From Loxodes magnus (lineage: Eukaryota > Ciliophora > Karyorelictea > Loxodida > Loxodidae): a stretch of 64,000 bases of DNA. Numbering within the stretch: position 1 is the stretch's first letter; every line of letters begins with the position of its first letter. This document shows positions 48,441-61,167 of this stretch, one piece after another. A model generated the notes under the pieces. The model was not told the DNA's origin. It did no database searches and worked only from the letters and a program-made list of their open reading frames with translations. The stretch is from assembly GCA_946699065.1 (NCBI GenBank), contig CAMPDV010001202.1, positions 62,001 through 126,000 of the forward strand, written 5' to 3'. Position numbers and translations under genes: made by a program.

Positions 48441-49290
48441 ATCTAAGCAAAGGTTTTATTTACTATTTTTATATGTATTAACGAAAAATTTTTCTCTAGG
48501 GCTAACTTCAATCCCCTATTTGATAAACCTGATTTGATATATTCAAAACATATTTTAATAAGGGAACTTAAAATTCAACTAAACTAGAAGAAGCTAAGCT
48601 TTTACAAGTGTTACAATACAGAACTTAGTATAATAGATTAAGCTAATTCTGCTTATATAAGTGAACATCTAGCTTGTAGAAAGATTGAAAGCCAATATTT
48701 ATTCTTGTTAAGTAAATCCAATCTTTCAATTTTATATTAAAAGTTTGCTTGAGAATATGAAGAAAGGCAAAAATTTGACTTATCTTCATTTAAGTTTACT
48801 ACTAGAAATTACTTAGAAATATTTCCAATACATTTCCTGGCAAAATTGCAAAGATTATTGATTCACTACCAAATTCACTTAAGTTTAAACTAACTTCTTA
48901 TTAATAGTTATAAATAAACGTTCTCATCATAAAGTTTCATACAATTTACTAAGAAATAGACAAAATTTTTGGATTAAGTATATAAAAACAATTAGAAGCA
49001 TAGAAGAATAAAAAATTTTAAATTAAGATGAAGAAAAGAAGCAAGAAAAGAGCAACACGAAGAAAAAAATGACTTTTTACATAAATAAAATAAAATTTAA
49101 AATCAAAAGCTATATAAAGAAGCATTTTTATTAAATAAAATTGATGTGTTAAATAAATTAAAGGCTATTCAAGCAAAATATTCTTTTTGTATTTGTTCAA
49201 ATTAAAAGTAAATGAGACAATTAATAAAAAGAACTTCTTTATTTTCTTAAACTAAGAGACTAAATAGAAGTAATATATAAATTCTCATTT
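48441..49290 (+). CDS. G1-related basic protein in D
   Basis: A frame of about 280 codons with two TGAs (48750, 49029). It includes INEKFFSRANFNPLFDKPD, YISEHLACRKIESQYLF, and a 3' part shared with G1 (KLKAIQAKYSFC, SNQKQMRQLIKR). The shared part begins at about 48968. In A this region is frameshifted, so D gives the better reading. The upstream part is unique in the window. No start codon could be chosen. Confidence 0.4.
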
Positions 49291-49694
49291 AATAATAGTA
49301 GCTTAACATCACCAAAAATATTAAAACTTTTCTTAGTTTATTTCAAGATCTTTAAGAGAGTTAGCTGCATATTAATAATGATATTGATTAATTTTGAGTG
49401 TTTGAGGAAAGGTAAATTCTCACCTTGCTACTTTCTCTGAGATACCTCCTAATAGAAATAATAGGAATATTCTCATTTTGCATACAGCGACTACTATGAG
49501 TAATGAGTATATATTTCTTTATCATAGGCTTCAAGTTCCTTCCAAGGCCAGATATGCTTTCAGATGCGATTTCTTAAAGATTTGGATTCAAAAAAATATC
49601 TCAAATGTAAATAATTAATTTAGGAAATTAAAAAAATTATTTCCTCCATTCTTTTGATTTTAAATTTTGTTTTAAATTGTTAAAAATCAGTACA

Positions 49695-50481
49695 TCACTT
49701 CCCTTTAAAATAAGTTTTCAAACTTAGATTTTTTGATTGTTAAGACATGGCTATCTTCTTCTCTTTGCTCTAATTACTCTTTAATTTTTTAATCTTAGGT
49801 CTATTTTCTTCTGCAAATGTCTCCATTCTTGTTGTAGTAAAACTATTCTCACTTCTTTTGCTTTTAGATTCAACACTCTTTTTAAGATCTGGAATTTCAG
49901 GCAGTTCTTGTACTAGTGTCTTATGTTATTACAATAATAAAATTTTTTTCTAATTCTTTTTCATTAAGTATAAAATTTCTTTGGTTCTTATTCTTTAATT
50001 TCCTTGTTGTGGTCTCTTAATTTTAGTTTACTGAATTAGTTCTTTAACTTTGGAGGATGTTCTCCATATGTTCATTTTTTCTTGCATCTTTTAGAGTTGA
50101 TAATTAATCTTACTGATTTAATCTCGCTGGTAATTTCATACGACGCCGATTTCCCTCTCTTAATTGGCCATTCTTAAACCTAGCATATCTTAGAATCCAT
50201 CATTTATTAGCTCCATAAGTTCATGTTCTCCTTTAGGAGTTTCTTAATTTCTCTCTGGAGATTCAGTACCATCTTGATGAGCTGTTTCATGCTCCTCTGT
50301 CCAGAGTGATTATTTTTCAAGACCTCTTAATGGAGAACGGACTTAGTCAAATGCCTCGATATCTTTTCCGCGGTTGGAGTTATTCCAGCTTGATTAGTTT
50401 TCTGTTGCTTTTAGCCTCCTCGTGATTATATTGCGTTCTAGGCTCTTATTTCCTTGGAGCCACGAAGAATCCCTTTCTGAA
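49695..50481 (-). pseudogene. G2, D version
   Basis: Better preserved than in A-C. From KVKELIQQTK one frame runs through the 40 bases missing elsewhere to LVQELPEIPDLKKSVES and ends in LKTYFKGK. An overlapping frame carries the degenerate knuckle YYCNNIRHQYKNC. The N-terminal FRKGFFVAPRKQE is present, but a shift separates it from the core. There is no ATG. Confidence 0.55.
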
Positions 50482-50641
50482 ATTATACTCTTATTTTTAA
50501 TCTCACTTTTGATTATAAGCAACTGTAAAATAATTGCTATTTGCATTGATTTAGTTATTAATTTAATTTAATATTAAACCGATATTTTTCATTTATAGCA
50601 AATAAAAATTTATAACTAAAATAATAAGGAATAAAAGAAAA

Positions 50642-51357
50642 ATGTCAGGATTCAAAACAGGATTCTTCGTGGTTCAAAAAAAGCAGAAGTTAACAACATC
50701 CTAAAGGCTACCAAAAAAAGGCACCCATCAGGATGATCAATCATCTCTGAAGAAACACCTAGAAAATAGGCTAAAAATATAATGTGCTCGGAAGTCTCGA
50801 GTCTCACCACATAAAGTAAAAGAATTCTACGATTATCTGATTAAAGTGGTGCTGGACTACAAGAAGAGGTCACAAAAGTTGAAGATAGAAAATAAGCAAA
50901 GAATAGAAAAACTTGAATTTGTAGAGGAAATAAAATCGAAACTCATGATCTAAGAAAGAAATCTTAAAACATTTTGAAATATTTCACAAGACTAAAACAG
51001 TTAATCTCTTAACTTGCTATAAAAGTAGAAAGAACTGCTCAACAAGTTAGAAAAAATAGAAGAAAATATACAAAATTGCAAATTTAAATGGAACTGAAAG
51101 AATAAAAGAATAATCCCATGATAATTTAAAGCGAAAAAATAAGATTTCAACCTAAACAACAAGCAAAAAGATGTTATTACTGTAGCTCTCAAATGCATCT
51201 GTGGAAAAGGTGCTAGAGTTTACTCTACTTCAACTAATAATACTAAAACTAGTAGAAGTATTTGGAGAAAAAAGAAATGATAATAACAAATAAAGCTATC
51301 AAAAGAAAGAGAAAGATTATATTACAACACAAATTTGGAGAAATTTATAAGAAATAA
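50642..51357 (+). pseudogene. G3, D version
   Basis: Starts MSGFKTGFF at 50642. The knuckle CYYCSSQMHLWKRC is intact near 51178 although nearby residues differ from A. Frameshifts remain, and the end is cut by the junction with copy C. Confidence 0.5.
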
Positions 51358-51361
51358 AGAT

Positions 51362-51751
51362 ATCTTGCATCTAGGTGAAAGAAGAATTTCGAGACAACAT
51401 GTAAGGCAAGGAGAAGAGTTGTAGAGATTTTCAAACTTTTATATTTAGACTCTTGAGCAATCTAGATGTTGGAGAGAAAGTAGGTTGAAATATCTACAAG
51501 AACGCCAAACATTTAATTTTATATACGCATTTAAATCAGAAAAGTTAATGAAATTTCTAAATTTTGGCATAAAAATAGCCATTTCTATGAAAGATTACAT
51601 GAATTCTGTGAGTAAAAGATAATAGAATGCAGCAAAAGTCAGTCTATTAGTTAATTGCGTAGGTAAAATCATTATGATTAAAGAAAGTGTTTCAATGATT
51701 ATTCAATATATAATCCAAAAGCTTAGAGCAAGAAGTTATTTATCAATCTGA
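51362..51751 (+). pseudogene. LINE1 3' fragment in copy C
   Basis: Only the C-terminal tail of LINE1 is present (for example FLNFGIKIAISMKDYMNS). It ends at TGA 51749 and is truncated at the junction with D. Confidence 0.6.
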
Positions 51752-53066
51752 TAAAAACCCAAAAAGATTATATATTTAATCTAGTTTTTTAGGAAAAAGC
51801 AGCCATATAAAGTAGAAAAAGTTCCATGACCAAATGCAAAAAGTTTCAGAAAAGTGAAAAGATATTTCTTTTATCGTTTTCTATTTCGTTAATTCTAGAA
51901 TCTAATATAACAATGTTAAGTTATCTAACTATCATTGTTCTAAGCAACAGACTTAAAAAGTTGAAATGAATGACTTTAATAATTGAATAAATATGATTTA
52001 TAAAAATAAGCTATAAAGTGATGGGATTAAGATAAGAATTAGCATAATTAAAGTAGCAGTTAAGAAATTGATAACTATTATAAACTAAAAAATATCTAAA
52101 GCTTGGTAAATTAAATATCTATCTCTTTCAAATTTAAATTGATTTATTAATAAACTCTTAAGCTAATTATGAAACTTTAAAATCCTATTTCTAAAGATAA
52201 TTATCATAGCATCATTTAAATGCTTAATTAAACTATAAGAATGCTTTTAATTAGACAGAAGAGCTATGTTTACTTATATAATTGTATTAATTTTATTAGC
52301 TTTAAGTTATTTTAGAATAATTTATAAAAATTTGTCTTAGAAGGTAGATCAATAGTAGAGAGTAAAATAGATACTACAAGTACTTAAGATGAATGTATGA
52401 CTTTATTATACATAATACTAAGCTAGCAAAACTTCAATATACTTAGTGATTATTATTTTACTATATCTCAAGTAAATGTGTCATCTGGTATCATAATATG
52501 AAGAATCTAAGGGATTTAAGATTATATTTTTTATTATGCTTTAATAAACGTAAAGCCAAGCTAAATATAAATAAGGTATTGAATATAATACTCTATAAGT
52601 AGTTTATCAAGCTATCTTAAAGTGAGGCTTCATTGTCTTATTTAAGGATTATCAATTAACTGTCTTTTTATCCTCAGAGCTTCTAAGATATCATTTTAGT
52701 TAAAATCCTTTTATATCTTATAGAATCATTCTGATATCTAATTTAGAAATCTTTTTTTAAATAAAAGCTTTAATTCTAGATTTCTCTTTAGCTTGAATGG
52801 TAAAAGATCAAATAAAGTATAAAATGAAGCAGAAGGTAAAGAAAGAAGTAATAACGAAAAGTTAAGTTATGATAGATGAGATGGGATTAGACTATATTAA
52901 AGTACCCTAAATTTATTAATTTAATTAAAAAAGGGGTTAAAAAAGGGGTTTCTAAAAGTGTTAAACAATGCAATTTTGGTAAGTTTGTGGAAATGAGCTA
53001 CTATGAGTAAAACGACTATTAAAGAGCGTATAAATCGAGAATTATTAAATTGCCTAATAAAAAACA
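51752..53066. other. 5' flank of S in copy C
   Basis: As in A: AT-rich, no clear gene. The tandem TTAAAAAAGGGG pair is at 52925-52948, about 120 bases before the S start. Confidence 0.4.
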
Positions 53067-53900
53067 ATGAGAGCTACGATTTATGTATTGTCTGTCTTAC
53101 TTTTGCTAACAGAAAGCTAAGTACTTAAGGATAAATTTATGTCCCAAGCTAAAATTAGAGGAAATTAAAATTGGTAAAGCAAAAAAATGATGTTCAAACA
53201 TGGTAAAACGAACTTAAAATTTTCAGAAGAACTATCTGGAAAGTTAGATAGCAAGGGTCAATTATCAAATTCAATTAATGATTTGAATTTTGATGGATAA
53301 TTCTCTGAAATTTTGGAATAGTAAGAAGCTCCAAATTAGTAGAATCAGTAGACAGATCTCACTTAACTAAATAACAAAAATCCTTAGATTAAAAAAAATA
53401 AAATCTCCTTCTAAATATAGTCAGAAGAACCCAAAGAAGATTTAAACAACAAGAAAAAATTAGATTCTGAGGTACAATCTTATAGTTTTAATGGAGAATT
53501 TGACGAAGCAAGTGATTTTGATGAACTACAAAGTGCAGGAGATATTTATTTAGACCAAGACGGTGTTAAACATTTATTTGGAAGCTTTAAAGAGTTCTTT
53601 TTAGAAGACTTCAATGAATTAAAAAATATAATAACTGCCTAAGATCAAGAAAGTAATAGCAATGATTCCACTGAGATGGGAGAAGACTTTTAGCAATTTC
53701 TTCATGATGTAGATTAACTAGCAGAAGAGCTAAGTGACTTTGACAACTGGGAAATAGAAATAATAGACTAAGATGAAATTGACTAAGATGAACTTGACTA
53801 AGATGAGTCTTTCCAAAGCTTTTTGAATTTAGAGCAAGATTTAGGGTAGGGAAAAGGAGCATTCCTGTAAGTGGCTACTCCAAATCGTAAATCAGAATGA
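53067..53900 (+). CDS. Gene S: secreted acidic protein, copy C
   Basis: Intact 277-residue frame, identical in design to A: signal peptide MRATIYVLSVLLLLTES, acidic D-Q-D-E repeats, stop TGA 53898. A second in-frame TGA follows three codons later. Confidence 0.75.
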
Positions 53901-55009
53901 TAAGTTTGAAAGTTTCAATTTCTATTTTAATGTTTTTATTTAAAAGTTTTTTAATTTCCTAAAGCTATTTTTACTAGGCATAAATATTCCATCTAAATCC
54001 TTCTTATATCTATATATCAAAGTTTAACTGCAAAATTCTCTTAAAGTTATGAATAAAAATGAATCCTTATGTTTCTTTTGCCATCAGTTTTACTTATCGA
54101 TTGTTTAAACCTGCAATTAGATTTGGTATTTGAATAATCTTAATCTTCTCTAAATATTCCTTTTGCAAAAGAGCGAAAGTCTATTTTGCTTTTATATGAA
54201 TAATGTAATAAAAAGGGTTTTTACTGAAGATAGGAGTAAAATAGTTAATAGGATATAATTTCTTTCTCTTGATTAGGATTATATGGTAGAGTAGCATTCT
54301 AAGATAAGTAAATATAGGAATTTAAATATAGCTAGTTTAATTAAAAGTTATATTGGATTAATATTATTCATTTTACTAGAATTAAAAAAGACTACTTTTT
54401 ATTATATTGCTTATCTATGAAGTTTTAATATAAATCAATCTTTCTTTAAAGAAGCATGAATAATGAGATCTGATTACATTAAAACTAGCTTGAAATAAGA
54501 TTAAGAGCATAGAAAAATATACTAAGATTAAGAACTAAAATAGCTTGGAAATAAATAAGGTAGAAAATATACTTTTAAATTGATTTGTCTTTGGTAATTA
54601 AGCCATAAATATGTAATTAATACTTTTAAATAATTCCCTTCTAGTTAAATTTAAGGGATTATCTACATTCAATTAATTAGAATTAGCTAGCAAGGAACTA
54701 ATATAAATGCTTTTGCTTTTAGTAGCTTAAGGTATTTTATTAATTAAGCTTTACTATGCATATTATAAGTAATAAGATCTTTATGCTTTTGGTTAAAAGT
54801 TACTGTGTATATGGTTTGAAAATATAGTAATTATCGAAAAGTAAAATGAATAAAGGTATATTTTTTATTTTTATTGTCAATAAAATAAAGCATTTTATAT
54901 ATAATATTAACTTAAATGGAATGCTTATGAAGTTATTCTCATATATCTCTATCGTTTGTTACCAATTAAACAAGTCAGATCATTCATTTAAGAATAACAA
55001 CCAACTCGA
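53901..55009. other. Non-genic stretch between S and H, copy C
   Basis: AT-rich inverse copy of 9652-10760. Nothing recognised. Confidence 0.4.
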
Positions 55010-55516
55010 ATGAGCCAGTTAACGTCAGAAACTTTACAGAATTACCTTTTTTCTTGTCATTTATTTCCTCAAATCAAAGTAAAAATAGACTCTATTGATG
55101 CTAAGATTACTGAAATACCTTTAGCACTTAGGATAATGTAATAGAATCTGAAAAAATAAGCAAGAAAATTTGGGTAAAGTTTAAAAAACTGAATATATCT
55201 CAAATCTACTAAAAAGGTATGCTAAAATATATCAGATTTAAGATTATTATTATAGGGTAATTATATAGATACTTCAAATAGGCATAATTTAGCTATAGTT
55301 TATTGTTTTCATTACAATATTTCAAAAGACTTTTAAACCTTTTATCAAGCATGTAATGGGAATTTTTTGAATCAAGAAACTCAGATTATAGAGAGTAATT
55401 TATCTCTTCAAGTGAATTGGCTTTAAAAAAGGAGGGAAGTTACTAACTACTAAGAAGCAAAAGAACTTTTTAAGAAGCATTTTCTTTTAAAAAACTTTTA
55501 AATTGATTAGATTTGA
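55010..55516 (+). CDS. Gene H, copy C
   Basis: Same frame as in A and B, with TGA at codon 61 (55190). With TGA as Trp the frame could continue to 56119, but that part differs from A by a two-base indel. Confidence 0.45.
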
Positions 55517-56411
55517 AGAAAGATTTTAATGATTTTCTTAAGTTTTTAGAGAAAAAAGAAAGTTTAGGTATTTATTTGATATAATTTCACTTTTATTTAA
55601 AAGGAAAGCCTTAATAGTTTGAACAGAATTACTTATGTATTAGTTTACTATCTTTAGTTTTCTAAAAATACATAGATGAGTTTTAGATAAATTTATACTG
55701 GTTTAATTAAAGTTATAATTATAATTTTAATAAAATAAAAGAGTTTCAGAATTTAGTACCATTGTGACATAATTACTTGGAATAATAATGTTAATTACGC
55801 ATAAAATAAAAGTTAAACTCATCCAAATCTCTTAGTTTCAATCGTCTTGGTATATATCCCAATCACAGCTTATTTGATTGAATTTTTAATAATCTAAAGA
55901 ATTTATTAATTTCCTTCTTAAAATTTGAAAATAAGTTTAAGTTCTTTTAAGTAATTCATAGAGAAAGATTTTGATGAATTGTCAATTTTAGGAATTTAAC
56001 TTTTAGAGTAGTTTTGGTTAATGTAATTTTAGTTATAAGATTACTTTTTAGTAATTTTTCCTGTTAGCATTTTTCAACTATCAATTCCTAAAAAATATTC
56101 CTATAATAAAAGCAAATGAATGTCATTTTTATTTTAAAAAAATGTTAACTACATAAACAGAATGTACTGAGTTAGATTGTATTATGGCATAAACTAAGCT
56201 TATTTAAAAAATTAAATGCAATGTTCTCAGCTTATAAATGGATATTGTCTCTTAAAATTTTTTAAAGTTAACTAAAATATAACAACATAGTTATTATTTT
56301 TAGAACGATGAATAATTATGTTATGGAACTTTTAAATTTAGATATTTATTTATTTTCTTTATAAACAATTAACTAGATTTAAATTAATTTTAAATCAGAA
56401 TAAATATTAAA
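55517..56411. other. Non-genic stretch between H and G4, copy C
   Basis: AT-rich. It ends at the 150-base deletion relative to A. Confidence 0.4.
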
Positions 56412-57810
56412 ACATATCTACTTCTTCGGTTCACGCATAACTTTAAATGAAATTAGCAGTTTAATAATTTAAAGGCTATTTTAGTTTATGCTAGTCTTTT
56501 TTAAGTTCCTTTTAATTAATAGATAAGAAATATTATTTTTAACTTTTAAATCTCTTAAATTAATTGTTAGCCACTATCTTTCTTCTGCTATAAAGTTTAT
56601 ACTTCAAATGTTATAATTATTTAATGAATTTGAAAGATATTATTGAATCTGGTTAAAAGGCTTGCAACTAAAGTAAAAAATTGTTAGTTAGCTTTAAATA
56701 AGAAAAGTTTAAAAAGATGTATCATTAGATTTTTCTTATTATACTATTATTCCCAAATATTTTTATTTATCTGATGAATATGAACTTGTTAATCATCTTC
56801 CTCAATAGCTAGTTTTTTATTTTATAAATTGGTTAATTATTTTTATTTAGATTATTAGCTTAAATATTCCTTTTTTCTTTTTCATTTAATTTATTTAATA
56901 TTGTTTAGCAGTAGATTTCACATCTGCCGCTTAAAATAAGTTTATAAGTTTTATCTCTCCTCCATTTTGTTTATTCCTTGTCGTCTTCTTCCGATAGGTC
57001 TTGTTAAAATCAGTCTCAGTGTATCTTGATTCAATTTTCTCTTATAGATTCCTCCTTCCCAATTGCAAAACAGCCTTTCTCTTTCCTTTTTTACCTTGAT
57101 TCAGTATTTTTTCTTGAATTGATAAAATTTCTTGCACTACTTGTATAAGTGACCTTGTTAGCAACAAAAGTAGCATTTCTTTAAAAATCTAATCCTCCTT
57201 GCTGTTCTTCCGTTTGACTTGCTTCCTTCTATTTCTTCAATCTCCATTTTGAAATTTTAGTTAGGTTCCTTTTCAATTTGTTCCACTTGTTGTTGACTTG
57301 AAATTTTAAATTCCAATTGTGTATTTTAGCTCTGAATTTATTGTATCTAAGATTTTGTCTAACTATTTTATTCTTGCTGGTACTTTCATAAAGCATCAAT
57401 CTCCCTTTCCTAATTGGCCATTCTAAGATCAAGGTATCTTAAATTCCATGAGAGATCTGCTCTGTCAACTTCGTGTTCTCCTTACAAAACTTTTTAACCT
57501 CTTCCTGGAGGTTTAGTACCACTTTTATGAGCTATTACATGCTAATCTGGCCAGAAGGGTTGAACTCCGATACCTCCTGGTGTAAAACAGACTTCATCTA
57601 CTTCCTTGGTTTCTCATTTGAGGTTGGAGTTTCCATATGGATTGTCTTTAGGTCTTGTTTTCGTTACTCTTTTTAATTTCCAGGTTATTAAGTAAGAAAA
57701 AGTTAGGGTTATGAAAAAGAAGACTGCTAAGAAATGGTTTCCTGCTTCCTCTCTTCTTTTTTGGCTAAAGAAGAGGTGGTATAGAAGCCCTTTTTGAAAC
57801 CTTCTACTAT
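56412..57810 (-). pseudogene. G4, copy C
   Basis: The start codon has become ATA (57808-57810). The 3' end, including the stop, falls in the 150-base deletion. Otherwise close to A. Confidence 0.55.
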
Positions 57811-58166
57811 TTTTTTCTATTTTTAAGAGTAATTAATATTAGTATCAGTATTTTCTTTTCTTAATTTGTATTTCATATAATTACTCTTCATATTTTTACT
57901 CTTTATATCACATCAAAAAATCAAGAATATCTAAGTCCGGATTCTAAAAACTTATTATGGCTTAACTTAAACATAAGCCTTTAAATTACATCAATCTAAT
58001 TTACTTAATTTCACTTAGAATATTTTTAAAGGTTCTTATATAAGAGTTTTCATTTGAAAAGGCTTTTAAAAATTAATAAAAAAGGAATAAAATATTTGAC
58101 ACTTAATTTATTAAATACCTCTTTTTCAAGTCATTTTTAGTTTTTAATTTAATTAATTAATTTCAA

Positions 58167-58455
58167 CTAAAAAAGTTTTTTGCACCGGAAACTCCTTTCC
58201 GATTGCCCGACCCGACGCTCTCTTTTTATGGAATAACGGGGATACCCTGTTGCGCTCCAGGCACAGCTGCTAGGGAGCTCCATCGCTATGAGCAGCCAGG
58301 CTTCAAGCCCTACCAAGAACGGATAATCTCAAAGACAGTGTTCCCTTCAGAAAATGACTCTGACCAGGGACTTTCTTAGTGACAGGAAAGGAACTTGTTC
58401 CTAGCCATAAAACCAGAAAGTGTTGTTAAGAAGGTCATTCTCAGCTCCCACCATC
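58167..58455. other. GC-rich island, copy C
   Basis: Slightly diverged from A and B, with paired one-base indels and a few substitutions. The AGGAAC/GTTCCT and CGGAAA/TTTCCG hairpins are unchanged. Confidence 0.4.
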
Positions 58456-58532
58456 TTTTCAATTATTTAGTTTTTAATATAATTAAGAAATTATAAATTT
58501 ACATTTAAATGAGTTAATTAATTTTATTATAT

Positions 58533-58562
58533 AGCGCGTAGTACCTCGTTGGTGCGCAGCTC
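58533..58562. repeat. Recurring GC-rich hairpin after G3, copy C
   Basis: Reverse copy of the 5950 hairpin. The loop differs (GTAGTACCTCGTTGG on this strand) while the arms are kept. Confidence 0.5.
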
Positions 58563-58566
58563 TTTC

Positions 58567-59317
58567 CATATTTCAATATATTTCCGTTTCTTCTTGTAAA
58601 TTTTTCCAAATTTGTTATAATATAATTTTTTTCTTTCTTTTGATAGCTTTAGTTGTTATTATCATTTCTTTTTTCTCCAAATACTTCTACTAGTTTTAGT
58701 ATTATTAGTTGAAGTAGAGTAAACTCTAGCACCTTTTCCACAGATGCATTTGAGAGCTACAGTAATAACATCTTTTTGCTTGTTGTTTAGGTTGAAATCT
58801 TAATTTTTTCGCTTTAAATTATCATGGGATTATTCTTTTATTCTTTCAGTTCCATTTAAATTTGCAATTTTGTATATTTTCTTCTATTTTTTCTAACTTG
58901 TTGAGCAGTTCTTTCTGCTTTTATAGCAAGTTAAGAGATTAACTGTTTTAGTCTTGTGAAATATTTCAAAATGCGTTAAGTTCTCTTTCTTAGGTTTTGA
59001 GTCTCGATTTTATTTCCTCTTCAAGTTCAAGTTTTTCCATTCACTTCTTATTGTCTATTTTCAATTTTTTGACTTGTTCTTGGAGTTCCAGCACTACTTT
59101 AATCAACTAATCATAATTTATTTACTTTATGTGGATGACTTGAGACTTCCAACCACATTATATTTTTAGCCTATTTTCTAAATTTTTCTTCGGAGGTGGG
59201 AGACTCATGGTGATGGGTGACCTTTTTGGTAGCCTTTTCCTGGTACTAGCCTTTCTAGGATGTCTTTAACTCCTGCTTTTTTTGAGCCACAAAGAATCCT
59301 GTTTTGAATTCTGACAT
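58567..59317 (-). pseudogene. G3, copy C
   Basis: The start reads MSEFKTGFF (one substitution). Its knuckle region matches the D variant (CYYCSSQMHLWKRC) rather than A, so part of C resembles D. Confidence 0.5.
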
Positions 59318-59478
59318 TTTTCTTTTATTCCTTATTATTTTTAATTAGAAATTTTATTTTGGTTTAAATAGAAAAATTTCAGTTTAAAATTCGATTAAAT
59401 TAATAACTAAATAAATGTAAATAGCAATTCTTTTGCAGTTTCTTATAATCAAAAGTGAGATTAAAAATAAGAGTATAA

Positions 59479-60225
59479 TTTCAGAAAGGGATTCTTTACG
59501 GCTCCAAGGAAATAAGAGTTTAGAACACAATATAACTACAAGGAGGCTAAAAACAACAGAAAACTAATCAAGCTGGAATAACTCCAACCTCGGAAAAGAT
59601 ATCGAGGCATTTGACTAAGTCCGTTCTCCATTAAGAGGTCTTGGAGATTAATCCCTCTGGACAGACGAGCATGAAACAGCTCATCAAGATGGAGCTGAAT
59701 CTCCAGGGAGAGATCAAGAAACTCCTAAAGGAGAACATGACTGATGGAGCTAATAAATGATGGATTCTAAGATATGCTAGGTTTAAGAATGGCCAATTAA
59801 GAGAGGGAAATCGGCGTCGTATGAAATTACCGCTGAGATTAAATCAGTAAGACAAATTACCAACTCTAAAAGATGCAAGAAAAAATGAACATATGGAGAA
59901 CATCTTCCAAAGTTAAAGAGCTAATTCAGTAAACTAAAATTAAGAGACATACTTAATGAAAAAGAATTAGAACAAAATTTTATTATTGTAATAACATAAG
60001 ACACTAGTACAAGAACTGCCTGAAATTCCAGATCTTAAAAAGAGTGTTGAATCTAAAAGCAAAAGAAGAGAGAATAGATTTACTACATCAAGAATGGAGA
60101 CATTTTCAGAAGAAAATGGACCTAAGATTAAAGAATTAAAGAGTAATTAGAGCAAAGAGAAGAAGATAGCCATGTCTTAACAATCAAAAAATCTAAGTTT
60201 GAAAACTTATTTTAAAGGGAAGTGA
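59479..60225 (+). pseudogene. G2, copy C
   Basis: Carries the same 40-base deletion as A and B. One further base is lost at KENM (near 59740). Confidence 0.5.
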
Positions 60226-60640
60226 TGTACTGATTTTTAACAATTTAAAACAAAATTTAAAATCAAAAGAATGGAGGAAATAAATTTTTTAATTTCCTTA
60301 ATTTATTTTTTGCATTTGAGATTTTTTTTTGGATCCAAATCTTTATCTGAAAGATTATCTGGTCTTGGAAGGAACTTGAAGCCTATGATAAAGAAATATA
60401 TACTCATTACTCATAGTAATCGCTGTATGCAAAATGAGAATATTCCTATCATTTCTATTAAGAGGTATCTCAGAGAAAGTAGCAAGGTGAGAATTTAGCT
60501 TTCCTCAAGCACTCAAAATTAATCAATATCATTATTAATATGCAGCTAACTCTCTCTTAAAGATCTTGAAATAAACTAAGAAAAGTTTTAATATTGATTT
60601 TGGTGATGTTAAGCTACTATTATTAAATGAGAATTTATAT

Positions 60641-61157
60641 ATAATAAATAAATTTGATTATAGAGCGCGTAGCACTCTTGTTGGTGCGCAGCTCTTTAAA
60701 AAAATGTTTCATACTGACAAGAATGTTTGTTACTGATAAAATTATCAGATACTGATAAACCTTGTTCAATACTGGTATAATTATTCAGTACTGATAAAAA
60801 TGTTCAATACTGATATAATTTTAGAATACTCGTAATCTTTAATACTTGCTGGAGGTCCAAGGACATGGCAGGGTTGCGTCTCATTGCATCACCAAAGCAG
60901 AGAACGACATGTGTCAATTATTGGTACTTAAATTCCCCAACCTCTGATGAAGCTCGCAATATTATTTCTTTTTCGTTCCAGAATTACAAATAAACTAAGC
61001 CAAGCCAGTGCCGAAGGTCTAAGAATCTTATGTCTCGAGCCAAACCAAAGCAGAGGAAGACATAAAATCGATTATGGGTACTTAACTTCCCCAACCTCTG
61101 ATGAAGATGACCTTGTTGTTCACCTTCGAACAACTATGGCAGTTTTAAAAAAATATA
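60641..61157. mobile_element. E520 insertion, copy C
   Basis: Inverse of A 3351-3866, with the hairpin at 60663-60694. An extra A in the first unit keeps the SPTSDE reading that A and B have lost. Confidence 0.6.
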
Positions 61158-61167
61158 TAGTATTTCT

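Larger units (their letters stand above)
48968..51357 (+). repeat. Diverged repeat piece D
   Basis: Matches A 3053-5940 in the same orientation, with many substitutions. It lacks E520 and keeps 40 bases that A, B and C have lost. It ends inside G3, just before the hairpin, against the inverted copy C. Confidence 0.9.

Noticed and set aside
52797..53006. 69-residue ORF just upstream of S in copy C
   Set aside because: Lys/Gln-rich, runs through the tandem 12-mer, and has no motif. It probably arises by chance in AT-rich DNA.
55517..56119. Extension of gene H with TGA as Trp
   Set aside because: A two-base indel between A and C breaks the frame, and the translated part is low-complexity hydrophobic.
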